Positions 16,571 through 25,538 of a stretch of DNA of 64,000 nucleotides are shown here, one piece after another; the stretch's first letter is position 1; each line of letters opens with the position of its first letter. Position numbers and translations under genes: made by a program. The notes beneath the pieces were generated by a model that searched no databases, was not told where the DNA came from, and saw nothing but the letters and a program-made list of their open reading frames with translations. The stretch is from JAHJDR01 sp964526915 (GTDB lineage Bacteria > UBA10199 > JADGCS01). Location: positions 1 to 64,000 of the forward strand of contig CAZGMS010000072.1 of NCBI GenBank assembly GCA_964526915.1, in the 5' to 3' direction.

Positions 16571-17688
16571 TCTGTTATCTGCTCTTGTTTAAATAACTTA
16601 TCATACAAAGATATGAGTGCTTTCTCCTCATTAGCCCAATTATACTTTGCCAGCACTGCCCTTTGTCCATTTTGCCCCATCTGATGAGCCTCTTCTGGAT
16701 GCTCAATGATCCACTTGATTGCTCGAGCAATTTCTCTCACATCCAAAGGATTAACACAAATTCCACAATGGTGCTCATCAACAATTTTTTTCCACAAAGG
16801 AAAATCTGATGCAATAACCGGTAGACCGACTAACATATACTCAAACATCTTAACGGGCAAACTGTCTGCATGTTGACCCTGGGGGTGCAAAACAACAAAG
16901 CCTGCGCATGAACCACCTAACACTTTCATGACTTCTTCTCGGCCTAAGAAACCCATATAATTAGTTTTTTTCCATCCAGACATATTCATTACGTTTTTTC
17001 TTAATTCTTTTGAATCAAATTTTCCCGCTAAATCAAAACGTGCATCTGCCATATCGATGGCTTGAATCATCTCAGTAATACCTCGTGCTTTTGTGACAGC
17101 CCCCACATAACAAACAGTATTTGCGGATTTTGTTATATCACTTTTTTCAACAAGTTTTTTTTCGTCAAGAATGGGATAATTACACACCAAAACAACTTGT
17201 GGGTGAAACTTGGCAAACCGCTCTTGAATCGTTTCAGTTGCACAAACGACAGCATGAAATTTTTTTGCGGCAATATTTTCAAATTTTTCCACACATTTTG
17301 CCAACAAGCCACGAACAACCATAGGAATCCACGTTTTAACCAACATTTGCCGAGGCAAATCTTCATGCACATCATAAATAATTTTTTTTCCTCTTTTTTT
17401 AAGCTTCAAAGCATAAGGGATCATTTCAGGATCGTGAATATGGTAACAATGAGCATTGACCTGTATCGCTTGTTTATATACCTGATGCGTTGAAATAAGA
17501 AACCGATGCCACCGACTTTTTGGTTTTGTAATCGTAATGATTTTAACTTGAGTTCTTGGAACATTTTTGTTTTCTAAAGCAACATATGAAACATGGTACC
17601 CTTCGTTGAGTAAGGAACAACACTCTTTATGAAGTATCCTCACGCTATTTGTGGAATGACCCGAACTTAAGTGACAAACCTTTATCAT
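16567..17688 (-). CDS. GT4 family glycosyltransferase
   Basis: 373 residues. The start VCHLSSGHSTNSVRILHKEC carries the acceptor-side glycine loop; YHIHDPEMIPYALKL and IIYDVHEDLPRQ are typical of WbpH/RfaG-like GT4 proteins, CYVGAVTKARG marks the hinge and MFEYMLVGLPVIASD the EX7E donor site. Predicted retaining transferase acting on the undecaprenyl-linked glycan at the cytoplasmic face. The stop overlaps the following deacetylase-like start by four bases, and the polymerase gene lies 43 bp upstream. Confidence 0.88.
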   Translation of the reverse strand: MIKVCHLSSGHSTNSVRILHKECCSLLNEGYHVSYVALENKNVPRTQVKIITITKPKSRWHRFLISTHQVYKQAIQVNAHCYHIHDPEMIPYALKLKKRGKKIIYDVHEDLPRQMLVKTWIPMVVRGLLAKCVEKFENIAAKKFHAVVCATETIQERFAKFHPQVVLVCNYPILDEKKLVEKSDITKSANTVCYVGAVTKARGITEMIQAIDMADARFDLAGKFDSKELRKNVMNMSGWKKTNYMGFLGREEVMKVLGGSCAGFVVLHPQGQHADSLPVKMFEYMLVGLPVIASDFPLWKKIVDEHHCGICVNPLDVREIARAIKWIIEHPEEAHQMGQNGQRAVLAKYNWANEEKALISLYDKLFKQEQITE

Positions 17689-17731
17689 GGCAAAATTTCA
17701 ATGCAAATTTCTAAGAGAGCATCAAAAGCTC

Positions 17732-19084
17732 TCAATTCAAACACCCTTCATTGCGAAACAAAACCCTTTTCGTTGGTAATAGAACCAAAAGAATTAAAGC
17801 CACAAGAATTCCATGTGTCAACAGAGCCGTCGGCAAATCAGAGCCGGAAAACATTGCAAAAAAAGGAATGACAATAATTGCTGTCACAATATTTTTATTC
17901 CTGTTTTGAGCCAAAGCATCTGTGATACCCAATAATAGGGAAATCAGACCTGCGTAAAGAGCCATTCCCCAATAACCTGCCTGCATAAATCCTGAGCCAA
18001 TCCAACCTGTATTGGCACTACAATCAAAATTACCATAATAATAATATCCCATCGTAAAAGGTCCGCTGAGACTATATGGCTGTTGTAGCATCCCAAGCGT
18101 AAAGGAACTATTTGACCATAACAACTGAGGTGATTGTGAAAAAAAATCATAATACTGGTAGTTGATCAACGCAGGCACAAAAAACACACGACGCATAAAC
18201 CAACTTACAAGTACTTCCGCTATTCCTCCTAAAAGAAGATGCATTCCTTGTATAAACAATAGCATTCCTATAAAATACAAAAGTAATTTACCTATCACAT
18301 TTTTTTTGTGAATTAGATGAAATAAAAACATTACAACCCAAGGATAAAAGAATACTGACTTATGATTGCACAAACCAAACAACATGATACTACTGAACAA
18401 AAGGCTGAGAACACACCACCAACGTCTATTGACAATAGCTAAAATTAATGAAAAAGGTAACACCACCTTTGTTGTGACCGGAATAATGTAAGATAATAAA
18501 CCGGGCCGAGAAGCACCCGCAGCCCTCCGGGTCTCATAAACCAACGATAAATCAAAATTAAAATAGGCCATTCCACCAAAAGCAACAATCAACAGGATTG
18601 TTGCAATAACCCAAGCTAACGATATCTGCTGTAGAAACCCATAGGACACAGAAAAACCAGTAGCCGAATTAAACAAACGAATTCTACTCAAAATAATTAT
18701 CGCAATAAATAAAGCGACTATATAAAAAGTAAAGAATCTTGACAAATCCATAGCCCCATAAAGAACTAACATGGGCAAAATAGGGAAAAAAAATTGTGTG
18801 TGAAGCAAAATATCCGATGGTTTTTTGTAACTCTTTGGCAAAAAGAAAACAACCAACAAAATTGCTACAATACTTTCAAGAAATCTACTTGAATCAGGAT
18901 ACCAATAAAAACCATAATAACGCCAAACATTCGATATATAGTAATAATATCCATAAACAAATAAAACATAAATCATCAAATAGGCAATCATCATGATAAG
19001 CCACTGACTCATCACATGAAGCCTGTGATCTTCGCGATCCTCTATAACAATAGGAAATATTTTATCTAGAAATTTTACTTTCAC
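17732..19084 (-). CDS. wzy: Wzy-type O-antigen polymerase (multi-spanning)
   Basis: About 450 residues with roughly ten or more transmembrane helices and a long periplasmic loop region (about 320-390, with many Tyr/Ser/Gly). It is very AT-rich, as usual for wzy, and has no conserved catalytic motif to read. Identification rests on topology, size and position between the flippase and glycosyltransferase genes. It would join lipid-linked repeat units at the outer face of the inner membrane, with Wzz setting length. The start is likely GTG at 19084 (GAGAA nearby) rather than TTG at 19093. It is the only polymerase candidate in the window. Confidence 0.75.
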   Translation of the reverse strand: MKVKFLDKIFPIVIEDREDHRLHVMSQWLIMMIAYLMIYVLFVYGYYYYISNVWRYYGFYWYPDSSRFLESIVAILLVVFFLPKSYKKPSDILLHTQFFFPILPMLVLYGAMDLSRFFTFYIVALFIAIIILSRIRLFNSATGFSVSYGFLQQISLAWVIATILLIVAFGGMAYFNFDLSLVYETRRAAGASRPGLLSYIIPVTTKVVLPFSLILAIVNRRWWCVLSLLFSSIMLFGLCNHKSVFFYPWVVMFLFHLIHKKNVIGKLLLYFIGMLLFIQGMHLLLGGIAEVLVSWFMRRVFFVPALINYQYYDFFSQSPQLLWSNSSFTLGMLQQPYSLSGPFTMGYYYYGNFDCSANTGWIGSGFMQAGYWGMALYAGLISLLLGITDALAQNRNKNIVTAIIVIPFFAMFSGSDLPTALLTHGILVALILLVLLPTKRVLFRNEGCLN

Positions 19085-19208
19085 GTTTATCAATTCTCTA
19101 TCTATTTCAAAGCTCCACCACTTTTATATAACAACCCCAATATTGTACATTGAAAAATCTGTTTTATGCCCTAGCAACATAGCTGTTGAATCGTAGATTA
19201 ATTCGAGA

Positions 19209-20672
19209 TCATCTTTTACAGATTGATTTTAGTAAGAATACTATTTTGGATAATCTTGAAGGTAACACGATCTTCAATACAAGATAATATAATGCAAACC
19301 AAACAATAATCAAAAATGCCACAACCGCCACCCTCCAATTTAGTGAGTGGTGAACTCCAATAATATGATAGAGAAAAAAAACTAATGCTGATGGAATACT
19401 ATTTACAAAAAAAACAACACCTGAAATTTTTATGAATTTATAAATAGAAAAAGAATAGTAATGAGTCACCAACAATTGACCAAACAACCTATCAACAAAA
19501 CCGTAAAGGCCAAAAGACAAGGCCACTCCAGTCAAATGCCACATACTCCCAAAGCAAATAAAAGCTGGCATCACCACCACTCTGAATAGATTGAGCACTG
19601 TTTTAATGTGAGGTTTTCCGCTACTGAAGACCAAACTACTGATTATTCCGCCCCCACAAGTTATAAAAATTGAATAAATCGACATCAGACGAACTAACAC
19701 AGTAATATTTGACCATTTTTGACCAAAAAATAACAAAACAATAAAATCTGCAAAAATGATAACCAAAATTGGAAAAGGCAGAGATACTAAAGATGTTATC
19801 ATCAGGGACTCCCAAAAATTATCTTCAATCTTTGCCTTGTTATCTTGTGATCTTGAATAAATAGGAAATAACACTTTATCGTACACACCATTGAGTAATG
19901 CAGGAAAAAATGTGACCATTCTGTGGGCTAGGTTGAAAGCACCAACAGACGACATATCAAGAATTTTTCCAATAAAGAAAGTGTCAAACCTTGCCGACGA
20001 GGTAGCAAGAACTCGTCCAACTGATACCCAAATGCCAAAAGCTAATAGTTGTTTTGCCTCGAGAAATGATCCAAAACTTTTTGGAAGATATCGTGTGAAC
20101 TGATAGCCAATAATTAGTGACAAGACTGAAGCAACAATTTTTCCAAAAATAATGCTGTGTGGTCCATAATGTTTCACCGCAAATATCACTGTAACAAATC
20201 CATAAACAAGGTGATTGCAAACATTGATAAAAGAAATTTGTTTAAACTTAAGAGACCTTTGCAATAAACAAGTCTGCAACGATGATAGTCCGATAAACAC
20301 ATAAGTAACAGCTGACCACCTCATCAAACCAAGTAATTGCTCTGTATTATAGAAACTTGCTAAAAAGGGAGCCAAAAAGAAAATTAGTAACGAAACAAAC
20401 ATTGTAAAAAACACAACGCAACTGAATGCGCTATCAATAACAGTATCGTTGATGTCTTTTCTTTGAACAATAGCGATGGAAACTCCAAACTCAGAAAACA
20501 CCTGCAAAATCACCTGTATGGCCAACACTACCATCACCACACCAAAATCAGCAGGCGTTAACAATCTTGCTAAAACAATACTCAGAATGAGAAGTATACC
20601 ATTTTGAATTGAAGAACTTGAAAAAAACCAAAAAGCCCCTTTGACGGCGATTTGTGAATTATTTACTTTCAT
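19209..20672 (-). CDS. wzx: Wzx-type flippase (MOP superfamily, WzxC-like)
   Basis: 487 residues, about 12-14 transmembrane helices. The opening VKGAFWFFSSSSIQNGI and VLARLLTPADFGVVMVVL, then QVFSEFGVSIAIVQRKDI, match the polysaccharide-transport (PST) branch typified by WzxC/TuaB. It moves undecaprenyl-PP-linked repeat units across the inner membrane. The ATG at 20672 was chosen over a GTG two codons upstream. A 180-bp gap separates it from the ATP-grasp gene upstream, one of the few real gaps in the run, and the polymerase follows 124 bp downstream. A second flippase of a different branch is encoded at 56.5 kb. Confidence 0.88.
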   Translation of the reverse strand: MKVNNSQIAVKGAFWFFSSSSIQNGILLILSIVLARLLTPADFGVVMVVLAIQVILQVFSEFGVSIAIVQRKDINDTVIDSAFSCVVFFTMFVSLLIFFLAPFLASFYNTEQLLGLMRWSAVTYVFIGLSSLQTCLLQRSLKFKQISFINVCNHLVYGFVTVIFAVKHYGPHSIIFGKIVASVLSLIIGYQFTRYLPKSFGSFLEAKQLLAFGIWVSVGRVLATSSARFDTFFIGKILDMSSVGAFNLAHRMVTFFPALLNGVYDKVLFPIYSRSQDNKAKIEDNFWESLMITSLVSLPFPILVIIFADFIVLLFFGQKWSNITVLVRLMSIYSIFITCGGGIISSLVFSSGKPHIKTVLNLFRVVVMPAFICFGSMWHLTGVALSFGLYGFVDRLFGQLLVTHYYSFSIYKFIKISGVVFFVNSIPSALVFFLYHIIGVHHSLNWRVAVVAFLIIVWFALYYLVLKIVLPSRLSKIVFLLKSICKR

Positions 20673-20852
20673 ATACACTCAATATCCTTAGTAATCAGGA
20701 CTTGTATGGTAAAAGAAATAGCAAGGCAAAACGTGTCTTGTTCTCTCCCCGCCAGTTTTTGTGAAATACGACATGATGAAAATTGTCTGTTTAGCTCCGA
20801 GAAAACGATCCCTTCACCGAAAGTGGCTAAGATCATGGTCGTGGAGAAATAA

Positions 20853-22046
20853 TCACCTAACGATCTTTTTCAATCCTTTAAAAAGGGGACTTATTATGGA
20901 GAAAATGAACGGATAAGGATCGCGCCAAGACATTGGTTCAATTGTATAGCCTCGTCCCATCAGGCTTTTTATATAACCAAAAGGTCTCAGATATTCCTTG
21001 TTTTTTATAATGGCTATGAGATCACCAGCCAAATACCACCAGAGAATCTTATCAGGGTATTCCTGTCTGAATTTCGTTAATACAGGCAAGAAACCCTGTA
21101 GAGCCTCTTGGTACATCAAATAAGGCAGATTGATGCCACATCTAATGGCAAGGCTATTTGACATACTCATGCGTCCATTAATTTCCATGAGTTTGAATTG
21201 ACCATCGCGGGGATCTAATTTGAACTGAGTTCCCGCATATCCATAATAGCCAATTTTACGCACGAGTTTGAGACTATAATCTAATAAGGTATCGTTCCAG
21301 GTTGTTTCTACTAAAGTGCCTGATAAAAATTTTCCCTGGGATCTCTTTTTGTAATTGATCAATAACCCTGTCGGTTGACTGTTCTTGTTAAGTGTCATTA
21401 ACACAGTCTCGATCCTCTCAAACTCTCCAGGAATAAGATCTTGCAGTAGTAATTCTCCACCAAATCCATCAAAGTGCTTATAATTTCCTAGCAATTCTCC
21501 TTCATGATTACAGATAACTCCTTTTGTCCCATAATGGCTCAACAACGTACTGGAATGCTCTGCCTTCATGAATAAAGGATAGCTGAGTTTCTCTTCCTTG
21601 GAATTCAGCAGACTTTCCAACTCAGATTGGCAAGTAATATAATGTGTTTTTGGTATGGGAACACCTAATTCCTCAGCAATTTTGTAAGTGCGCCTCTTTT
21701 CCCGCACCAACTTTACTGTTTCCCAATCGGGAAAAGTTGTCTTCATTTCAGCTTTTAGTTCATTATGTCTTTTTGCCAAAACATCCAAATAACTGTCATT
21801 ACCAGCTACAATCAATACAGATTCTACGCCAATTTCTCGATCAAACCACTTGTTCAGTTTTTCGATGAAATCGACATCCTTTGAATCCAATTGCAATATT
21901 TTTTTTACAAAACGGGATTTTGTACACAAACCTTTACCATCTGGAGAAACCATGTAAATTGGAATATCATATTTGCATAGACCTCTTATCGCACCAAAAG
22001 CCGAAATATGATCACCAAAGATGATTACGGGGGGTGTGTTTTTCAT
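20853..22046 (-). CDS. ATP-grasp ligase (carbamoyl-phosphate-synthase-like)
   Basis: 397 residues. An N-terminal Rossmann-like region (VIIFGDHISAFGAIRGL) leads into an ATP-grasp domain with LVREKRRTYKIAEELGVPIP (near 113-132), the flexible-loop lysines around YPLFMKAEHSSTLLSH, and the metal-binding KLMEINGRMS near 286-295. Such enzymes activate a carboxylate as acyl phosphate and join it to an amine, thiol or similar group. It is last in the metabolic island and overlaps the TPP-enzyme gene by four bases, so it may attach the island's acid product to a sugar or amino acid. That is inference. A related ligase lies at 51.8 kb. Confidence 0.85.
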   Translation of the reverse strand: MKNTPPVIIFGDHISAFGAIRGLCKYDIPIYMVSPDGKGLCTKSRFVKKILQLDSKDVDFIEKLNKWFDREIGVESVLIVAGNDSYLDVLAKRHNELKAEMKTTFPDWETVKLVREKRRTYKIAEELGVPIPKTHYITCQSELESLLNSKEEKLSYPLFMKAEHSSTLLSHYGTKGVICNHEGELLGNYKHFDGFGGELLLQDLIPGEFERIETVLMTLNKNSQPTGLLINYKKRSQGKFLSGTLVETTWNDTLLDYSLKLVRKIGYYGYAGTQFKLDPRDGQFKLMEINGRMSMSNSLAIRCGINLPYLMYQEALQGFLPVLTKFRQEYPDKILWWYLAGDLIAIIKNKEYLRPFGYIKSLMGRGYTIEPMSWRDPYPFIFSIISPLFKGLKKIVR

Positions 22047-23191
22047 CGAATGCCATCCTCAGTTAATAATTTCATGAATGCTTCCTTTTGTTCCCTAAGG
22101 TTGAAGTCCAGTGAACCAAGGTCACTCCGAATGCCTTTTCTGACGCGAATGTCAATAAAAGCAGAACCTTCAGTTGATAATAACGTTTTGATTGCATCGC
22201 GAAGAGCTTGTTCCGTTTCAACCGCCGCACCAACAGTCTTATAACCCGAATTGTTGGCAATAGCTGTCAAATTTGCCACAAAACCAGCTGAGGGCTGGCC
22301 ACCAACAGATTCGTGAGCACCATTATTCAAAACCACATGTAAAAAGTTCGGCAACTTGAGTTTTCCTGCCGTCGTCAAAGAACCCAAATGCATGATAGCC
22401 GCCGCATCTCCATCCAAACAAACAACAAGTCTCTTTTTTTGTGCCAAGGCAATACCAGAAGCAATTGAGCTGGTATGGCCCATAGCACCCACATTTAGAA
22501 AATCCTGATTGTGACCAACCCCGCTCAAGTTGCGTAAGCCGTAAAGCTCGCGTGTCGCTCTGCCTGTTGTTGCAACAAATATCGCTTCTTTCGGCACACA
22601 CTGAAGAACACACTCAATCGCATTTTCCCGAGTCATGTTGTAAATACTATCTGAACCCTCCTCTTCTTTTTTCTTTCCTTTTTCAAACATCCCTTTCTTA
22701 GCAAGAAGCGCAACAGGGCCACATATCTTTTGAGCAGTGCGAACCGCCCACCTGGCGGCATCAAACGACCCCTCACCATCATTCTCTATTATTCTGAAGG
22801 GAATATCCATAGCCTCCAGTAATAAGGGCGTCAGTTCGCCCTGCTTTTTATGCTGTGCATGATCTGTAACGCCTGGATCACCGCGCCAGCCAATCAGCAA
22901 TATCATTGGTATACCATACACCTCTTTGTTGGTGAGCGAAAGCAAGGGGTTCATGGCATTGCCTATTCCAGAATTTTGCATATATACCAGGGGCACGGTG
23001 CCCGTGGCAAAATGATAACCCGCGGCAAGTGCAACAGCATTACCTTCGTTCGCCGCGATGACATGACGCTCACTGGGCAAATGAGCTTCGACATACTTGC
23101 AGAATTCATTAAGAAGTGAATCCGGCACGCCTGTTATAAACGCAACCCCCTCATTTTGCAGGCACTCATAAAATGCTTTCTGATCGATCAT
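22043..23191 (-). CDS. TPP-dependent decarboxylase, phosphonopyruvate/sulfopyruvate decarboxylase family
   Basis: 382 residues, the length of single-chain phosphonopyruvate decarboxylases (Ppd, AepY, Fom2). GVPDSLLNEF (21-30), the TPP-activating Glu49 in AANEGNAVALAAGY, MQNSGIGNAMNPLLSL (71-86) and GWRGDPG (101-107) are family hallmarks. The TPP/Mg motif is LDGDAAAIMHLG (259-270) with Asn-Asn at 289-290. The usual DEPQH segment reads DHAQH (110-114), so the substrate may differ. The known reaction is decarboxylation of a 2-oxo acid to an aldehyde, but no PEP mutase is in the window. The ATG with an upstream GAGGA is preferred over a GTG overlapping the preceding stop. Confidence 0.85.
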   Translation of the reverse strand: MIDQKAFYECLQNEGVAFITGVPDSLLNEFCKYVEAHLPSERHVIAANEGNAVALAAGYHFATGTVPLVYMQNSGIGNAMNPLLSLTNKEVYGIPMILLIGWRGDPGVTDHAQHKKQGELTPLLLEAMDIPFRIIENDGEGSFDAARWAVRTAQKICGPVALLAKKGMFEKGKKKEEEGSDSIYNMTRENAIECVLQCVPKEAIFVATTGRATRELYGLRNLSGVGHNQDFLNVGAMGHTSSIASGIALAQKKRLVVCLDGDAAAIMHLGSLTTAGKLKLPNFLHVVLNNGAHESVGGQPSAGFVANLTAIANNSGYKTVGAAVETEQALRDAIKTLLSTEGSAFIDIRVRKGIRSDLGSLDFNLREQKEAFMKLLTEDGIR

Positions 23192-23202
23192 AATCAATGT
23201 CC

Positions 23203-24555
23203 TCACAACAAACGAAATAGACTATGGAAGTCTCTTTGTACATTCCACACAATCTTTATGATTTCACGGCTTTCTTCCCCGGATTTATTTCCATACGCAG
23301 ACAACGTGATAAACTTCTCTTTGATTTCATCATCTGAAAGCGGATTTTCAGGTTCTCCTTTGGGGAAATCAACTCTTTCAGTGTAAGATGCTCCATGACA
23401 AGTCTCAATTGTAACGATGGCGGCACGCTTTTGCGGCACTAGGGCTGTGATTTTCTCATCAGCGCAAACAACTATTCTTTTTGCTAGTGAAATGATCTCC
23501 GCATTGTTCACATTTTCTGCTGTAAACTCATCAAGGCCAGATTTACCTTTCACAATGGCAACGGCCACACTGTATGGAATGCTCATTTTTGCTGAAGAGA
23601 TGCCTCTGATTTCCGTGTGATCATGTTTGCCTATAACCCCTTTGTAAGTGGTCACCTTGATGCTTTTGATGTCAGAGACACAAAGACCATGGTTCAATTT
23701 GATCTTCAGTGTGGCTTCTATAGCTGGATGCGTGTGCCGACAAGAAGCATATGACTTGAAATAAACTTTTTCGATCGAAAAAGGATCTCTATCATTTCTT
23801 TCCAAATGAGCCAAATCATGCTCTTTGGCCATCATCGATAAAAACCCTGTAGGGCCAGCGAGCACGTCATCAAGCCCCTTAAAACATGCTCTGCCCATGA
23901 TTGATGATAACAAGCCAACCAGCGCAGCACGGCCTACATTAAATGGTTTTAAATCAGATCCATCTTCAATCACCTTAAGCATTCCTGATGCAGAAATTGC
24001 GGCCGCAGACAAGGCATCTTTCAGTTGAGTTTTGGTAAAACTCAACATGGCCCCAATGCCCACGGCTGCCCCAAGGGAACCACAAGTGGCCGTAGGATGA
24101 TAGCCACAATTGTAATGAGCCGGTTGCATGGCACTGGCAATGCTAATTGCAGCTTCATAACCAATAATAACACCTTTAAGTAAAGCAGTGCCCTCGACTT
24201 TTTCTTTCTCAGCAACAGGTAACAGAGCCGATATAATGGGTGAACCTGGATGCAAAACACCAAAACGCACGCCATCGTCTAATTCAGCAATATGAGCACT
24301 AAGACCATTCATCAAAACAGCATTGATAAGACTCGCTTTTCTGTTAAAACCAATCACTGTGGCATCACTTTGAGTGTCATTCAAATATTTTAATAGCTCG
24401 TCACCTTTTTCTTTCATCATCCGTGCCCCAGCAAAAGTGGCACCCAGATAATCCAGCAAACACCTTTTCGCTTGTAACACAACAATATCGGGAAAATCCG
24501 TATGGCTCAAATGATAGAGAGTATCGATGAATTTATCAGTAAGGTTATCGGTCAT
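23203..24555 (-). CDS. MmgE/PrpD family protein
   Basis: 450 residues, full length for the family, which includes 2-methylcitrate dehydratase and cis-aconitate decarboxylase. ELDDGVRFGVLHPGSPIISALL (near 92-113) is the characteristic active-site segment with its Asp-Asp and His, GYHPTATCGSLGAAVG follows at about 149-164, and KSYASCRHTHPAIEA near 268-282 is the second catalytic region. It is expected to dehydrate or decarboxylate a tricarboxylate-like substrate without a metal. It is closely packed with the AKR gene upstream (11 bp) and the TPP-enzyme gene downstream. Such an enzyme is out of place in an O-antigen locus. Confidence 0.88.
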   Translation of the reverse strand: MTDNLTDKFIDTLYHLSHTDFPDIVVLQAKRCLLDYLGATFAGARMMKEKGDELLKYLNDTQSDATVIGFNRKASLINAVLMNGLSAHIAELDDGVRFGVLHPGSPIISALLPVAEKEKVEGTALLKGVIIGYEAAISIASAMQPAHYNCGYHPTATCGSLGAAVGIGAMLSFTKTQLKDALSAAAISASGMLKVIEDGSDLKPFNVGRAALVGLLSSIMGRACFKGLDDVLAGPTGFLSMMAKEHDLAHLERNDRDPFSIEKVYFKSYASCRHTHPAIEATLKIKLNHGLCVSDIKSIKVTTYKGVIGKHDHTEIRGISSAKMSIPYSVAVAIVKGKSGLDEFTAENVNNAEIISLAKRIVVCADEKITALVPQKRAAIVTIETCHGASYTERVDFPKGEPENPLSDDEIKEKFITLSAYGNKSGEESREIIKIVWNVQRDFHSLFRLL

Positions 24556-24566
24556 GTATTATTATT

Positions 24567-25523
24567 TTATCGGAAATAAAACTGGAAATAGCTGGGGCAT
24601 TCTGATTTTGTATCTTCCCATGCCGCAGTAAACGCACTCACTATTGTTTCAGGTAGAGGTCCTTTTTTGACTGCAAAAAGATTCTGCTTTAACTGGTCCC
24701 TATTTGAAGCACCTATTATCATTCCATCACCTTCGCTTTTGTCAAGGAGTGAATGAAAAGCAAGCCACCGATAGGCCGCTTCAGCGGTCTCTATTCCTGA
24801 TTTTCGGCATGCTATTGTAAGAACATTGACTGCCTCAAAATAGGATTTTTTCCAATACCTGTCACGATAACTCTGAAGTCGCGCAAAGCGACCAGACATG
24901 GGCTTTTCGTCAAAATTGATGTGTTTTCCTGACAACATGCCACCAGCCAGAGGATTGAATGCGTAAAAACGCATGCCCAACTTTCTTAAAGCGGGAAACA
25001 ACTCGCCCTCAACGTTGCGGGTCAATCCGTTATACATCCCCTGATACACACTTGGCCTGAGCCAGCCACGTTCTTTGCAAAGATGCCATATGTCCACAAC
25101 CATCCAGGCGGGAAAATTACTTAATCCCAGTTCCTTAATTTTCCCCTGTTCATGGAGGTTTGCACACGCTTCCAAGGCCCCCTCAATGGGGGTTTGAGCA
25201 TCTGGAAAATGAAGATACAAAATATCAACCGAATCACGGCACAGGCGGCGCAGTGATTCTTCAAACTGCATGATCACCGCAACACCATCAAGTTTGCCCG
25301 TAACCCGGGGATGAACTTTGGTCGCAAGACAAAGAGAATCTTCCGTAAACTCATTCAGAAAAGTGCCAAGAATTTTTTCGGTTTCGCCTTCGTTATATAC
25401 GTAAGCCGTGTCCAATTCATGGTAACCTGCTTCAATGAAGCATTTCACCATGGCACGACTACCCTCGGTATCCACCTGAGGACCAAAAGTCATTGTTCCC
25501 AATATCAGTTTCATCATATCCAT
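24567..25523 (-). CDS. Aldo/keto reductase, AKR7-like
   Basis: 318 residues. The catalytic tetrad is visible: D38 and Y43 in ELDTAYVYNEG, K69 in LATKVHP and H105 in YLHFPD. KELGLSNFPAWMV, VYQGMYNGLTRNVE and YAFNPLAGGMLSGK place it near the aflatoxin-aldehyde reductase (AKR7) group, whose members reduce small carboxylated aldehydes such as succinic semialdehyde using NADPH. In the island it could reduce the aldehyde made by the adjacent TPP decarboxylase to an alcohol; that pairing is inference. The start ATG has AAAGGG upstream; ATGs at codons 3 and 4 are alternatives. Confidence 0.88.
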   Translation of the reverse strand: MDMMKLILGTMTFGPQVDTEGSRAMVKCFIEAGYHELDTAYVYNEGETEKILGTFLNEFTEDSLCLATKVHPRVTGKLDGVAVIMQFEESLRRLCRDSVDILYLHFPDAQTPIEGALEACANLHEQGKIKELGLSNFPAWMVVDIWHLCKERGWLRPSVYQGMYNGLTRNVEGELFPALRKLGMRFYAFNPLAGGMLSGKHINFDEKPMSGRFARLQSYRDRYWKKSYFEAVNVLTIACRKSGIETAEAAYRWLAFHSLLDKSEGDGMIIGASNRDQLKQNLFAVKKGPLPETIVSAFTAAWEDTKSECPSYFQFYFR

Positions 25524-25538
25524 TGGAGGTGCCCTTTA

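Noticed and set aside
20679..20852. Short frame around 20700-20775 (reading MSYFTKTGGERTRHVL or the shifted FHKNWRGENKTRFALL)
   Set aside because: Two frames look equally protein-like, neither has a ribosome site, and each is under 30 codons; insufficient to call a gene or remnant.
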